Of a stretch of 64,000 nt of DNA, positions 1 through 10,169 are shown in pieces. Made by a program: the position numbers and the translations under genes. A model generated the notes under the pieces. The model made no database searches. It saw only the letters and a program-made list of their open reading frames with translations, and had not been told where the DNA came from. Source of the stretch: Capronia americana (taxonomy: Eukaryota > Ascomycota > Eurotiomycetes > Chaetothyriales > Herpotrichiellaceae); NCBI GenBank assembly GCA_016110215.1, contig JADWQD010000018.1, positions 620,001 to 684,000 on the forward strand. Direction: 5' to 3'. The first letter of the stretch is position 1; every line of letters begins with the position of its first letter.

Positions 1-633
1 CGAGGTTGAATTCCAAACCTCGAGGTTGGAGCCCTTGTGTACTTCGCCTTTGGTATTACGAACTGGTGTCACAGGGTTTGGCACGTTGATATTGCTCGCC
101 TTGGACGTGGTGGTGAGCGAACTATTGTATGAGAGAGTGATAGTTGCTAGCATAAAGTAAGCATCTACGTCTTGTATAGAACGCCGGGTGGGCTACCTGT
201 GAGTGGGTGGTCCCTCGTTTTGTAGCTTGTCGTGGCATAGGTGAATAGATGAGATGCTGCCGAGGACGAATCGGCCACGATTCTGTAAGTCGCCTTGAGA
301 TAGTTGTCGTTGTTTCCGGTTGGGCAGTCGAACTTGACGGTAATCACAGGCTTGTGGTCGTCATCAGGGGCATCCTTAAGGTTCACTCTATAGTCAACCC
401 AGCCCCCGGATCCATATGCACCTGCTACAATGTTAGCACTTTTCTTAGTCGGATTTAAATGGTAACGTACCAACTTTGTCTTTGGTCTGGAATGCAGACG
501 ATGTTGTAGGTCTCGCTTCGATTGTTGCAGGCGGAGCAACATTCCAGTATCCCTCGTACAAGCCACGATCTTTGTAAGTCAACGAGACATCGAGATCATT
601 CTTGATCTTGATGTAGCAGGAGAAGTCACCCAT
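1..633 (-). CDS. Small beta-rich protein, crystal-protein ET79/aegerolysin-like, 3' end off the left edge
   Basis: ATG at 633. Proposed exons are 633-471, 424-197 and 146-<1, with introns 425-470 (GTACGT...TTGTAG, CTAAC branch) and 147-196 (GTAGCC...GCTAG). The joins keep phase and the frame stays open to the window edge, giving at least 179 residues with no stop. No signal peptide or membrane segment is visible. The protein is rich in Gly/Asn/Thr and beta-type strands, with a central FDCPTGNND segment. From memory this pattern fits the small cytosolic beta-sandwich proteins annotated in fungi as crystal protein ET79 or aegerolysin-like, some relatives of which bind membranes. Family assignment is tentative; a protein-coding gene is well supported by the two in-phase introns. 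It is divergent from the phospholipase-like gene to its right. Confidence 0.5.
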
Positions 634-1890
634 GGTTGATTGATGGTGATCTTCGTGGACAGTTCAAGAGGGAGAGTAAGGAAACTGGTTCATAGGCGAC
701 GAAACTGGACGGGAAGAAAGTTATTGTAGATAACTTTATCTTAACATGTGTACACGAGACAAAGCATTATGCCCAACTTCATGCTCCACGCGTCTCGCGG
801 GTGTGAAATCACCACCAAACCGTCTCATACAAAGGTTTATTATGACTCGTCACCTGTAGGCAATCCCAGTCTGCTACGGTTGTGCCCGCTTAGGCCGACG
901 GCAAGTTTGTGTCTGGCACGTGCGAATTTTCGGTGCCCAAAGCTGGGTTTCCTGGGTCGAGGGGATGCCAACCGGGTGGTTTGAATATGTCGCCGGGTCA
1001 CATCAGTGGCAAGCCATCTAATGGGATTGGCTATGGAGGGTAATCAGCCGAGTCTGATTCAGCACATGAGTCTGAACGGCATGCCAGCCCAACCTTGAGT
1101 GTTCGTGTTCAGCGGTGCATTCTGAGCCTCTTGACTGGCAACGTGATGGCCCATTATAGCCATAGATCGAGGGGGGGTCAGTAGGATGTCTTGGCTGGCC
1201 AGGCTATGGCTGCAGGGCAAAGCATCATCTGGCTTTGCAGCTTTTGTTACACAACATATCGCTGGGCGACGTGCCAGCCGGACATGGTGCCGCAGTAGGC
1301 CCCTCCCACGCAGCCTGATACTTATTCCCATTTCAGTTATAAAACAGTCCATAGCGATAGTGGTAGTGTAATACGATGAGAAATTCCCGCAGAATCTTGC
1401 TTCTGAACTCCAGGCAATAACGCGTTCACCCGCAAAAGTCTCAAGTGTTCGAAAATCTTGTGAAGTTTTGCCGCTCATGCATGAGGCATCCATCTCATCA
1501 ACATATTCGTATTCGCCAACGAGCACTCGATGTGATTCAGCCACGTAGTTGTGCGTCCATTTCAACAGTGCATCTTCCAAGACCAAAAGCTGAACCCAAT
1601 CCAGGGCGTGATATGAGAGACGAATAGTGGTCCCGATAATATTGTGGGACACGCACCCCTGGCAGCGGGATTGACCTATCCTACTCCGGGCGTCAATTCA
1701 ACCTGGGCAACTCAACTCAAGAGTCAGTGCTTATTTACCCCAGTGAAACACATCCGCTTTGGCCTCAACGCAGCGCAGTTCGCAGCCTCGGATTGAGTTG
1801 AGTTACGTTGAGCCAAGCCTTGTTGCGGAAAGTCGATTCTCCCTCTCTCAGAGCACCACTGTCGTCACAAGCCCATTCCAATTCAATAAA
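634..1890. other. Intergenic, divergent promoter region
   Basis: This 1.26 kb stretch lies between two divergently read genes and should hold both promoters. A TATAAAA string sits at about 1338-1344 on the plus strand. Open frames inside it lack ATG starts or family resemblance; I see no gene. Confidence 0.5.
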
Positions 1891-4677
1891 ATGGTCGGAG
1901 GGACAGTAGGCTTCCAGGCCGCTGAACACCAACGCATTGGCGACAATGTACGCCTCCAATACCCCCAGGGCTACGGTCGCGTTAAAGGCTCCGACTTCAA
2001 CTATTCGGTTGGTGATATCAATCTCTCCTATGGATGGATCTGCGCTCTAGCTGGCGATTTCTACGGGAACTGTCGGTTCCAGGGAGACGCCGAGCAGATC
2101 AGCGATAATTGGGCAACCGATCCAGAAGCTAGCATCAACCGCTTCGTTCTCAATTCTAGCAAGCTCTCAAACAATACCCGCGGATATTTAAAGGCACTTA
2201 TCAAGCGGATGAACAGCCAGGCAGAAGAAGTCTACCAAGCTCTAGAGCAAGGAAAGGATCCTGCACAGGTATGATACGCCTTGATTCTGCTGGCGGCAGT
2301 ATGGACACTTACAACGGCAGGCATATGCTGCGAGGGCAAGTTGGTATGATCTACGCTATGGGTGGGATACATGGGGTGATTATGGCTTGCTAGCCTTGTG
2401 CAATTTCGATCATTTCGGCCAGGTGAGAGAGTATATTGAAATCCCATGATTCGTTTCTTAACTTGTTACCTTCAGGATGCAATCTCTTCCTACCGCGCTG
2501 GTCATACTGCCGCCTTAAGAATGGCAAAGGAAGCGAGCACGCAGAAGACCACCTCAAAGAAGTTCCAATTTCTCAAAGACGCATACTTCCTGGAAGCATT
2601 CGCCGCCCATTTTCTCACCGATCTTTTTTCCACCGGCCATATGAGAACTCCGAGACGTGTCCTCCATCAGACATACACGGCTACCGAAGATGCAAATGAC
2701 CCAAACTTTGGTCTGCATATGCCTTGGCCTGCCGATCAATGCGCCAAATACATGCACGACGAGGATTGCGCCAATGGCTTGTGGGTGTCCAACACTCTGG
2801 GGGAGTCTTGGCCGGCGTATGGAGATAGCGAGCTATTCTCTGCCAAGAGCAATCTCAACTTTGGCCACGCCTTGGACGCAGCGCAAACTGGAGCAAATGA
2901 TGTTTGGGCCATGTACAGGGATGGTAAACGCCAATTCAATGCTCTCGATAGAGTGCGTGGCTTCTCTCTCTCTCTCTCTCTCTCTTTAACTTATGGCTCC
3001 GAGCTAATAGGATAGCACCTTAGGTTCCTGACCTTGGCCAACTTCAAAGCCTCAACAACTACGTTCCAATGTTTCGCGTCAACCCCGCGGATAGTACCAA
3101 GCTAGATTTCCGGTCCAATCTCGACACAAGGGACCAAGCCTCCTTCACGACCTACGATATATCCGTCCTCACCGACAAGTGGGTGGAAATTCGTGATAAA
3201 ATCGAGGCCTGTGCATCGCAGACAGTCTTACACCCACTGACTTTGCCTATTCTCTCGCCTTCCAAGCTGCTGCAGTTCCGCGACATGAATCCTGGCAAAA
3301 TGGCCATCTCCTCTTACGGTTCTGTAATGTCCACAAGCGCTGAGTCTCCCGAAACGAATGTCGAATCATGGAATATGCTATCACAGATCACGGCCGAGAT
3401 ACCACAGGCTTCTGACTCTGTAGTCTGGACATCTGCGAAGAGGATCAAAGACGAAATCTACTCTCTAACCGGCAGGGTCACTACCGGCACCAAGAATGCA
3501 TATCATGTAGGCCTTCGTCTATCGGCTGATACCAAGCCAGCTACAGCCCAGGTGATTTGGGCTAGAGAAGAAGAAGATGAAAACACCAACTGGGTGCAGG
3601 GTGACACGTGCTATGGAACCTTCGATGCCGGTTCTTCAGACATTGCCATGATCAAGCATTGGTACAGATCTGGTACTCCCAGCAGCTCCAAATTGGAAGT
3701 TTGGAAACTCTCAGCGCAGCTGTCGCAAGCACCAACTAAGGTTTCGGGGGAACTGCCCAGCACGGGAGCTGTTTAGTGAGTCACCCGTCCCGTCTGCCTT
3801 TTGCTGTCAAGGCTGACCTTTCAGCTCCATGTTTGGATTCCAGACCGACTCTAAAAAAACAACATTCATAACGGTCGGAACGATTCCTGGGTCTCCTGCG
3901 ACCACGTCCTGGGGATTCGCCACATGGTCTGGAGGCTATCAGACTTTGAACTACTCGACGTATACGGAACCGGGAAGGTCATCTTCAGGGCAGGCTATCA
4001 TCCAAGCAAAGCTAGGGAGTAATGGAGCCCCCAACCGCTTAATTCGTCTCTTCTATGGCAAGAGTTACAGCCTCGCTGGTATGTTTCCGCCCCTGATACC
4101 TATATTCCTCAGCAACGTTGTAACGTGTCTAGATCACCTCCGCCTCGACATTCTCGAGCTAGATTTCTTGTCTGCTTCTAAGGTCGCAGTCAAGATGCTG
4201 TTCTGCAAAAATTACCCCATCACATGGAGTAGCTTCCTGGAAGAGCAATATCTCACATGGTTCGTCGGAGATGTAAATCGCAACGGTAGACTAGATCTTG
4301 TCGGCCTGGTCGTCGATGGGTCTCTGGCTCCATCGGTACTGGTCTTTCCAGGTCAGGATGGATTTGTTTTCGGTGATCCTACGAGAAGTTCGGACCGGGG
4401 AACAGTCTTCAATACCCCGTTCATGAAACCCCTGTTCTCACGCAGAGCATCTTACACCTTCCCAGGCTCAAAAGCGACAACAGATACAGCCATACTGGCT
4501 ACTTTCAGCAACTATGGTGTTCTTGGTGCCAGGCTCATTGCACCAGTCGCTGCGGAAGGGTCGTTGGCTTACGAGGCAAAGGGACAGGTGCCGGCACTTG
4601 CGGGCCAGCAAGCGGATGGTTTGGGAAAGGTCACCTGGAGACTTCCCGGAGAGTCAATTGGCATGTACGTTGATTGA
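1891..4677 (+). CDS. Zinc-dependent phospholipase C-like protein with FG-GAP/VCBS-like C-terminus
   Basis: The first in-frame ATG is at 1891 (AATAAAATGG). Exons 1891-2268, 2321-2422, 2476-2952, 3024-3775, 3825-4078 and 4133-4677 join in phase to 835 aa. The last intron (54 nt) is phase-neutral and could be retained. Residues resembling the zinc ligands of the phospholipase C/P1 nuclease family are present: H13 (AAEHQRIGD), D56 (ALAGDF), H157 (NFDHFG), and H205-x3-D209-x5-H215 in AHFLTDLFSTGH, the same spacing as the H-x3-D-x5-H zinc site of bacterial zinc PLC. The N-terminal half therefore looks like a metal-dependent phospholipase; the C-terminal part has a DVNRNGRLDLVGL segment like FG-GAP/VCBS propeller blades, as in GPI-phospholipase D. 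No signal peptide is visible on this start, so an upstream exon is possible. Substrate is unknown. Confidence 0.72.
2963..2986 (+). repeat. (CT)n microsatellite inside an intron
   Basis: An uninterrupted run of about 11 CT units lies just 3' of the donor of the third intron (2953-3023) of the phospholipase-like gene. It makes up a third of the intron and forms a long pyrimidine tract. Confidence 0.9.
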
Positions 4678-5617
4678 AGCAAGGATTGCCTGACGCTGTG
4701 GTGTATCTGCAAGAAGTACGGCACACTGGATTCAGTGGAATTGACGGGGTTGTGACTTCTTAATCGTATTACTTGTTCTCATACATGACGACTTACGATG
4801 TCTGATGTACCGTAAAATCCCCCGTCGCAACCTACAGGGGCTATCCTAGTTCGTGCGTACTCCCGGCGCTTTCCCTGCTACCTCCACCACTCAGGGCCGT
4901 GACTCCACTGCATCATGCTTGCTAGGGTGGTAGCTATGCGCACGTACCTACTCTCGGAATGTTCACACTCAGATATTTGCCTCGCGGAATACCTGCATAT
5001 ATTCCGCTCCGATCTTGAGTGGTAAGACAGCCAATCACCCTCCGCAATCTTCCCTTGAGACGGTGCCCCATTGTGGGCAGATGTGCACTTCCCTGGGCTC
5101 TCGATGACTCAAATCTGCCTCTACCTGCACGTCCGCGGAGAAGTCCCGATGTGGATTATAGGTTTGGCATCTGCACTCCCTCACAGTGTGACATGGCTAC
5201 CCAACCACCTCTCTGTCAGAGAAGACTTTGGCCATTCTGAGAAGATCTGACGGCAAGGCGGCAGATTGGGCAAACCTGAGGTGATGCACAACCCCGCGCC
5301 GTGGCCTCGAGGTAGTGTCGGGAAATAATTTTGACGGAAAATCGGGAACCTGAATGGACAGAAAGCGCTGTCGGGCGATACAGGGATTATCAGGATGGAC
5401 CGACTGTCGTACAGACTCGAACAGGCAGCAGTGCTGGCACCAATGGAGAGAAAACGCAGGGTTTTCTGGTGATCGAAGTAAAGACCCAGCATCCTAGGAT
5501 ATTCTAGTATGTCATTTGAGGTAAATTCAGTCTAGAACTCTGGCTCTGAGAGGAGTAGTATCCCATCCATCAACCATACCGGTCCGAACGGCAGCATTCT
5601 AAGCACTGAGAGACACC
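4678..5617. other. Intergenic, nothing recognised
   Basis: 940 bp between two plus-strand genes. Presumed 3' UTR of the phospholipase-like gene and promoter of the next gene. No credible ATG-initiated frame, RNA gene or repeat seen. Confidence 0.5.
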
Positions 5618-6073
5618 ATGTCGGACAATCGCCTGCTTAACGCCATCCTCCGCACCCACTTCTCTCCGTCCGATTTCAATATCCTGAACCCTCCGGCTAC
5701 TGCCCCGGTGGAAATCGACCACTTCTTCGAGGTTCAGCATATAGCGGATATAATCCTACCTGTGATCGGTCACGGCTGGTACGAGTGGGCTATTGGCCAG
5801 TTCTTGGATCTATCCTCCTTCGTCAACGAACATCGCAATATGTTCCAGGTGACAAGAGCCGTCAATCAGCAAAAGAAACACATACCGCTTGACCAATATC
5901 CTCACGATCCATTCATCAGAGCGTACCTCAACAATCAATTACTGGACGGGACTACAGTGGAAGATTCTGTCCGACGATTGGTGAGAGACATGAGAGATAG
6001 GGTCTCGGAGTATTCAGTACTGACGCGTCATGTTGGGAAAGTTCTTTGTGATTTAATGGACTGGCACAACTGA
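5618..6073 (+). CDS. Orphan 151-aa protein with a DHxxExQH motif, unknown function
   Basis: Single exon, ATG at 5618 in a good context (GACACCATGTC), stop at 6073. Composition is protein-like and soluble, with no signal peptide or membrane segment. Residues 32-44 read VEIDHFFEVQHIA; a buried D-H...E-x-Q-H arrangement of this kind occurs in some fungal nuclease-like and toxin-associated domains, but I cannot match a named family and no catalytic site is shown. The C-terminal third is helical and charged (VRRLVRDMRDRV). It sits between the phospholipase-like gene and a transposon relic, so it belongs to an accessory stretch. It could also be one exon of a longer gene. Confidence 0.5.
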   Translation: MSDNRLLNAILRTHFSPSDFNILNPPATAPVEIDHFFEVQHIADIILPVIGHGWYEWAIGQFLDLSSFVNEHRNMFQVTRAVNQQKKHIPLDQYPHDPFIRAYLNNQLLDGTTVEDSVRRLVRDMRDRVSEYSVLTRHVGKVLCDLMDWHN

Positions 6074-6739
6074 AAATCAGGCGCAGCCCAGCTTCGGAGG
6101 GGGGGATGCAGAAGCAAGATACTGAGAGAAGCCGACATAGACCCCAAGCAAAGGCGCGGAAAGACGATGGCAACATGGAGATCCGGCTGCGGAACACCGA
6201 GGTAAGGGGAGTTAGCGCATGAGTATGGGAGACGCTGACTACATCTTCCCGGGCATACATAAAATGTGGAGAGATGTAGCCTACAATTCAGCACTATCTG
6301 TTCGCTAACTTTCTGGGGTTCATGAAGGATCTACTTTATAAAGCAATAAAGCTCCGGTTCCGGCCTTTTCCACCTTCTTCCGCCTGGGAGTACTTTCTCT
6401 ACTACCTCTGTCGGTAAATTTTTCGAACGGCTCTGGAACTGGCGGCGACTGCATTGCAGACGACCTGTCCTCAGCACAACCGGTACACTTTCTCAGAGGA
6501 AAATAGGGTAGGCGGACCTTCCATTTATGATTTACTTATTTATCCTATTTATTTATTACTTCATACGCTGTCCCAGCCGGTGAAGCTATGCAGGAATTCT
6601 ATCTAATGTTCTCCTCCTCCAATATGACGCATGTCGCGATTCTTCTGTTTCCTGTCAGTGTTGAAAGAACAGCACACTATCATTCTTGACCCTACCTAGC
6701 CTTGTCACCAAGTCAACACTTCCGACCGAGTTGGTGGCT
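6074..6739. other. Intergenic, AT-richer flank of the transposon relic
   Basis: Spacer between the orphan gene and the retrotransposon fragment. A short TTTATTTA-type A/T tract lies at about 6533-6560. No gene seen; part of it may be further degraded element sequence. Confidence 0.4.
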
Positions 6740-7200
6740 CTGTAGAAGGTGTGTCTGGGCAAGGGGTTGGGCTGGAGAGAGATTGCTCCCTGTGTGGCTA
6801 CTTGACAGAAACCCACATCTGCGATCGAGAAATATACTCAACGCCGTGCTCCACGGTCACCCTCGGCGGTCATTCTCGACACACGTTATAGAGGGAGAGG
6901 AGGCCTTGATCTGTCGAGAGACCGAGAATGCAGATATTCTCGTTCACATATCGGACGCTCCAAGTGGCTGGGCCAATCCTTTTGTCGACAAAGATGCATG
7001 ACCTAGTACCTTCGCTGTCCATGTATGAAGGTGGAATCGTTCTTTGGCTGGGTGGTGGGTAGTATGCTGGAAAGGGTTCCGGTACAATTCTTGGACTGCT
7101 AAGATATCGTAATCGAGGATTTCGTGGCGGTGAAATGCTTCAGCCATGATCTCCCTCGATTTGCCGGTGTTGTACTATAATATCTTCAGGGTGCGCTCAT
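6740..7200 (-). mobile_element. Degenerate Tad-type non-LTR retrotransposon fragment (endonuclease domain of ORF2)
   Basis: Read on the minus strand, pieces of an exonuclease-endonuclease-phosphatase domain of a LINE-like ORF2 are recognisable. About 7190-7018 reads YNTGKSREI, then DYDILAVQE, then HHPAKERFHL. After a frameshift near 7020, a second frame (7022-6870) reads RSCIFVDKRIGPATWSV and ends at TGA. From memory these match the YN-x2-KS, DILA(I/V)QEPWRNPF and RVCF-VNKRI blocks of fungal Tad-like elements. An in-frame TAG directly before YNTGKS stands where Gln (CAG) is usual, and EPW is replaced by ELY, changes consistent with C-to-T/G-to-A damage. No reverse transcriptase or tail is visible nearby, so this is a short dead fragment. 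Confidence 0.7.
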
Positions 7201-7206
7201 TGTAAA

Positions 7207-7407
7207 TCATATGACGGTGTGCGAAGCATTGCGTTGAGTGTGCTGTATCTGCGTCGTTGGCAATGCAATCCAGCCAGGTGCAACGCGCCTTTCTCCCAAT
7301 TTCTCTTTCCTGACCGTGAGGTTTCGTCTCCCATGTCCTCCCCTGATATGTTTGCGCAGCTCTGCTGGTGACTCTTGTCGGAAACTACAGTACGGGCACT
7401 CCCTCAT
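7207..7407 (-). CDS. Short C2H2 zinc-finger ORF (66 aa), possibly a fragment
   Basis: ATG at 7407, TGA at 7207. Residues 3-24 form one textbook C-x2-C-x12-H-x4-H finger (CPYCSF...LRKHIRGGH), followed by a basic Arg/Lys tail. It lies immediately upstream of, and in the same orientation as, the retrotransposon fragment. It might be a small host gene, an exon of a lost gene, or a leftover of an element-associated ORF. Tad ORF1 proteins normally carry CCHC knuckles, not C2H2, so membership of the element is doubtful. Confidence 0.3.
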   Translation of the reverse strand: MRECPYCSFRQESPAELRKHIRGGHGRRNLTVRKEKLGERRVAPGWIALPTTQIQHTQRNASHTVI

Positions 7408-7968
7408 GCAGGTACCGATGATTAGTTTTCTGCGTCTCGAGCAGGTCAATCGTCATAGATACGTTCATGCTCCTCACAGTAGCATCCCCTCCGTAAGTCG
7501 CCAGCCAAGCTGGACTGGGTGAAAGACGTGATGGGGAGTTGGCCCTACGTCTTGAAGGACAAGAACGTCACAAGAACGGTGATTTCGTCCGATGAAAGAC
7601 TCTTGTTGGACTCAATATTATTATTACTACAAAGTATGAACTATAGAATATTGTAGCAACAACACCGTATGGTGTGCGCGCAACGCAGTGCACGTGACCA
7701 GCGCCAAGGCTTATGGACGAGGTGCAACATCTCTTGCCTCTCTAGAAGACATCTGTTTTGTGTCGAGGTGCCTCTTGTGTTCACGGAAGGCTGGTCCTAT
7801 GTAATCAAGAAGGGGTATTTCGCCATGAATTCCAATGGATCTTAGAATATGGAAAACGAAGGTGAATTTCACCCCTCCTTTCCTCCTCTCCTCAATGTAC
7901 TATTCTTTCTAGGACTGGTATATACTAGTAAATGCATAGTACAAGTCGCGGAACATCAAGCCCCCAAT
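7408..7968. other. Intergenic, nothing recognised
   Basis: Spacer between the C2H2 ORF start and the 3' end of the agmatinase-like gene. Contains its presumed 3' UTR; no gene or RNA seen. Confidence 0.5.
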
Positions 7969-9345
7969 TTAGACCCCCAGCCGATTTCTCACCAGTCTCG
8001 TCATCAGCTACCACAGGTTAGCCTGGGTCAGCTCATCAGGGCGCAGCGCGTAGGGCGTAGGGATACTCACCTCGATAGTAAATTCAGCCGCTGCAATCCC
8101 CGTCACCTCGGCCGTGTCCATGCCCGGGAGGACCTCGACGACATCGACACCCACGATGTTCAGACCCTCCAAGCCATCGATGATGATCTGTATAATCTCC
8201 CTCGACGTCCAGCCCCCCGCTGCCGGCCCGGCCGTGCCCGGTACAAACGCAGCATCCAACACATCCACATCAAGCGACACGTAGATGGGCTTACCATGTA
8301 GGGAATCCGCCGACACGCCTGCTCGGATTCGTTCAATCACGCCCCATACCCCATCCTTTCTCAGGATATCCGCCGCGGGGATGACCGTGGTAAAGCCTCC
8401 CACTTCCCGGTCCACCTCCAGGTCCCTTTCGGAATCCAGACTGCTTCTGATACCGGCGTGGACGTTGCCCGTTTTGGCCAGGAGGCCTTCCATGCCGGCC
8501 CAATAGTATGGCGTCCCATCTGCGTATTGAGCTTGCTTGCTGCCAGCACCGTTGGCGCCGGCGAAGACGGCAGGGGCCCAGGTGTCGATGTGGGCATCGA
8601 TGTGAATGGCGGTGAGCGGGCCGTAGACAGTGTGTAGGGCGCGCAAGATCGGGAGGGAGATGCTGTGGTCGCCTCCGAGCGCGATGATTTGGGGATGCTG
8701 GCGTCCGGTCTGTGTTCCAGTCCGATGTGAATTAGAAGACGACGGCCGCGAAACGGGGAAGTGGCAAGACACGAACCTTGGGTGATGTGATGCCCATGGA
8801 GCCAGGTTTGGGGTGTCTCCAAAGCAGATGTTTGTACCATTCCTCCATTTGAGCAAAGGCGAGGCCATTGTCGAAAGGAGAGATGGGCAAATCGCCACAG
8901 TCGACGATGGAAACGTTCTGGGTCAAAGGGTTGATTGACTGACGGTAGTTGTAATGGCCGCTGTGATCGGGGAGGGTTAGCACAGGTCGAGAACCCCCGG
9001 GGAGGTACTAATATACGCAAGTGAAGCCGCCCGAGAGCCCTGGCGAATCGCGTTGGGCCCGAAGCGAGTGCCTGTTCTGTATGAGGTGGCAGTATCAAAG
9101 GGAAACCCCAGGATCAGGATGTCGTCCACCGGCCCAGTTTCGGTCAGGCAATGTACCTGGGGGAGCTGGGCAAAGGTCGTGATGCCGGCAAAAGCGAAAT
9201 TGCCGGTGGGTTCGAGGTCATAGTCTTTGTCGACATGCTTCTCGACTGCGAGGCTGCTCTGATGGTGGGCAGGGGTAGGTGAAGCAGTGGCACACTCAAG
9301 GAGAATGGCGAGCGCCACGAGTCCTCGAGCAGCGCGAAATCCCAT
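7969..9345 (-). CDS. Agmatinase/ureohydrolase-like protein with predicted signal peptide
   Basis: ATG at 9345. Exons 9345-9017, 8960-8777, 8709-8071 and 8007-7969 (introns 56, 67 and 63 nt) give 396 aa. Residues 1-22 form a hydrophobic signal peptide ending at an ATASP-like site. Binuclear manganese ligands of the arginase/agmatinase family are intact: H186 (GGDHS), D209/H211/D213 (DAHID) and D318/D320 (SLDVDVLD). After D323 the sequence is AAFVPGT where Pro is common. Expected reaction is hydrolysis of agmatine to putrescine and urea, or of a related guanidino compound, outside the cell or in the secretory route. The final exon supplies only 13 codons including the stop; reading through would give a different tail. 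It is divergent from a permease gene, 824 bp away. Confidence 0.86.
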
Positions 9346-10169
9346 TGCAAATCTGGTCACAGTGACGGTGCAATCAGGTTTCCACAGGAAGTTTGGAGTA
9401 TCCTGCGAGAATGCGGTGATTTGTTTCCATTTGTACTCCTTTTGTTGGTTTAATTGCTAGATGGCGCGCGTCGGACATAAAGCGACTATTGCTTCCCCTA
9501 TAGGCATGGTCATTGTGTCTAGAGGGCGGTATGTCTCCGAAACGGAGATGTTGGGGGGTCAGACACAGACCCACATACTCCGTATAGATGTAGCCTATAT
9601 AGCCTATAGCCTCTATTAGATATCATTTGAGATAACGAATCTAAGGCTTGGGCTCTGGACGCAACTTTCAAGGGTGAAGAGGGAATCTACTTGTAGAGTC
9701 TTTTATCTCGACGGTCGCTGTCGTGATTCGCTAAGCCGCTAAGCCCGTTTACTACTCATCTAGTAGTAGATTTCTATTGGCTCTTGGGCGCCTCGGGCTA
9801 CCTACTAGTTCAAAATACTAAGTTCTGGGTATCATTCGGTGGGTATAAATTCTTCATTAGGTTTAGCGCTTTGACGCTCCGCTATTCACCTTTTGGACTC
9901 GGTACCATGGACACGACCTACCAAGGTAGTATGCCTTCTCTTTCTGCTGCCAGCCGAATGCTCGATCCTCTGTCGGAAGCTCCTTCTTCTTTCATCACAA
10001 CTTGAAGTGTAACCACGGTCTCAATGAATTCTCGGAGTGGAGAGACAGCTCTTCTGACAGGTAGTCAGTGTCCTTGGGGAATGGCTACATATGCTCAAGA
10101 GAGATATATTGACCAGCCTGCCCCTCATGGAACACAAAGAAGTTCTCGCTGGTTACACCTTCTGCAAAC
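9346..10169. other. Divergent promoter between agmatinase-like and permease genes
   Basis: 824 bp. Holds a short imperfect repeat of AGCCTATA/TAGCCTAT at about 9592-9614. No credible gene. Expected to carry the promoters of both flanking genes and so could couple their expression. Confidence 0.5.

Noticed and set aside
1059..1652. 197-codon minus-strand open frame upstream of the phospholipase-like gene
   Set aside because: It would begin with GTG, has biased low-coding composition and resembles no family; it lies in a divergent promoter region.
1759..1890. In-frame extension upstream of the phospholipase-like ATG
   Set aside because: It contains no ATG and would start at TTG; the family-like sequence begins near 1891.
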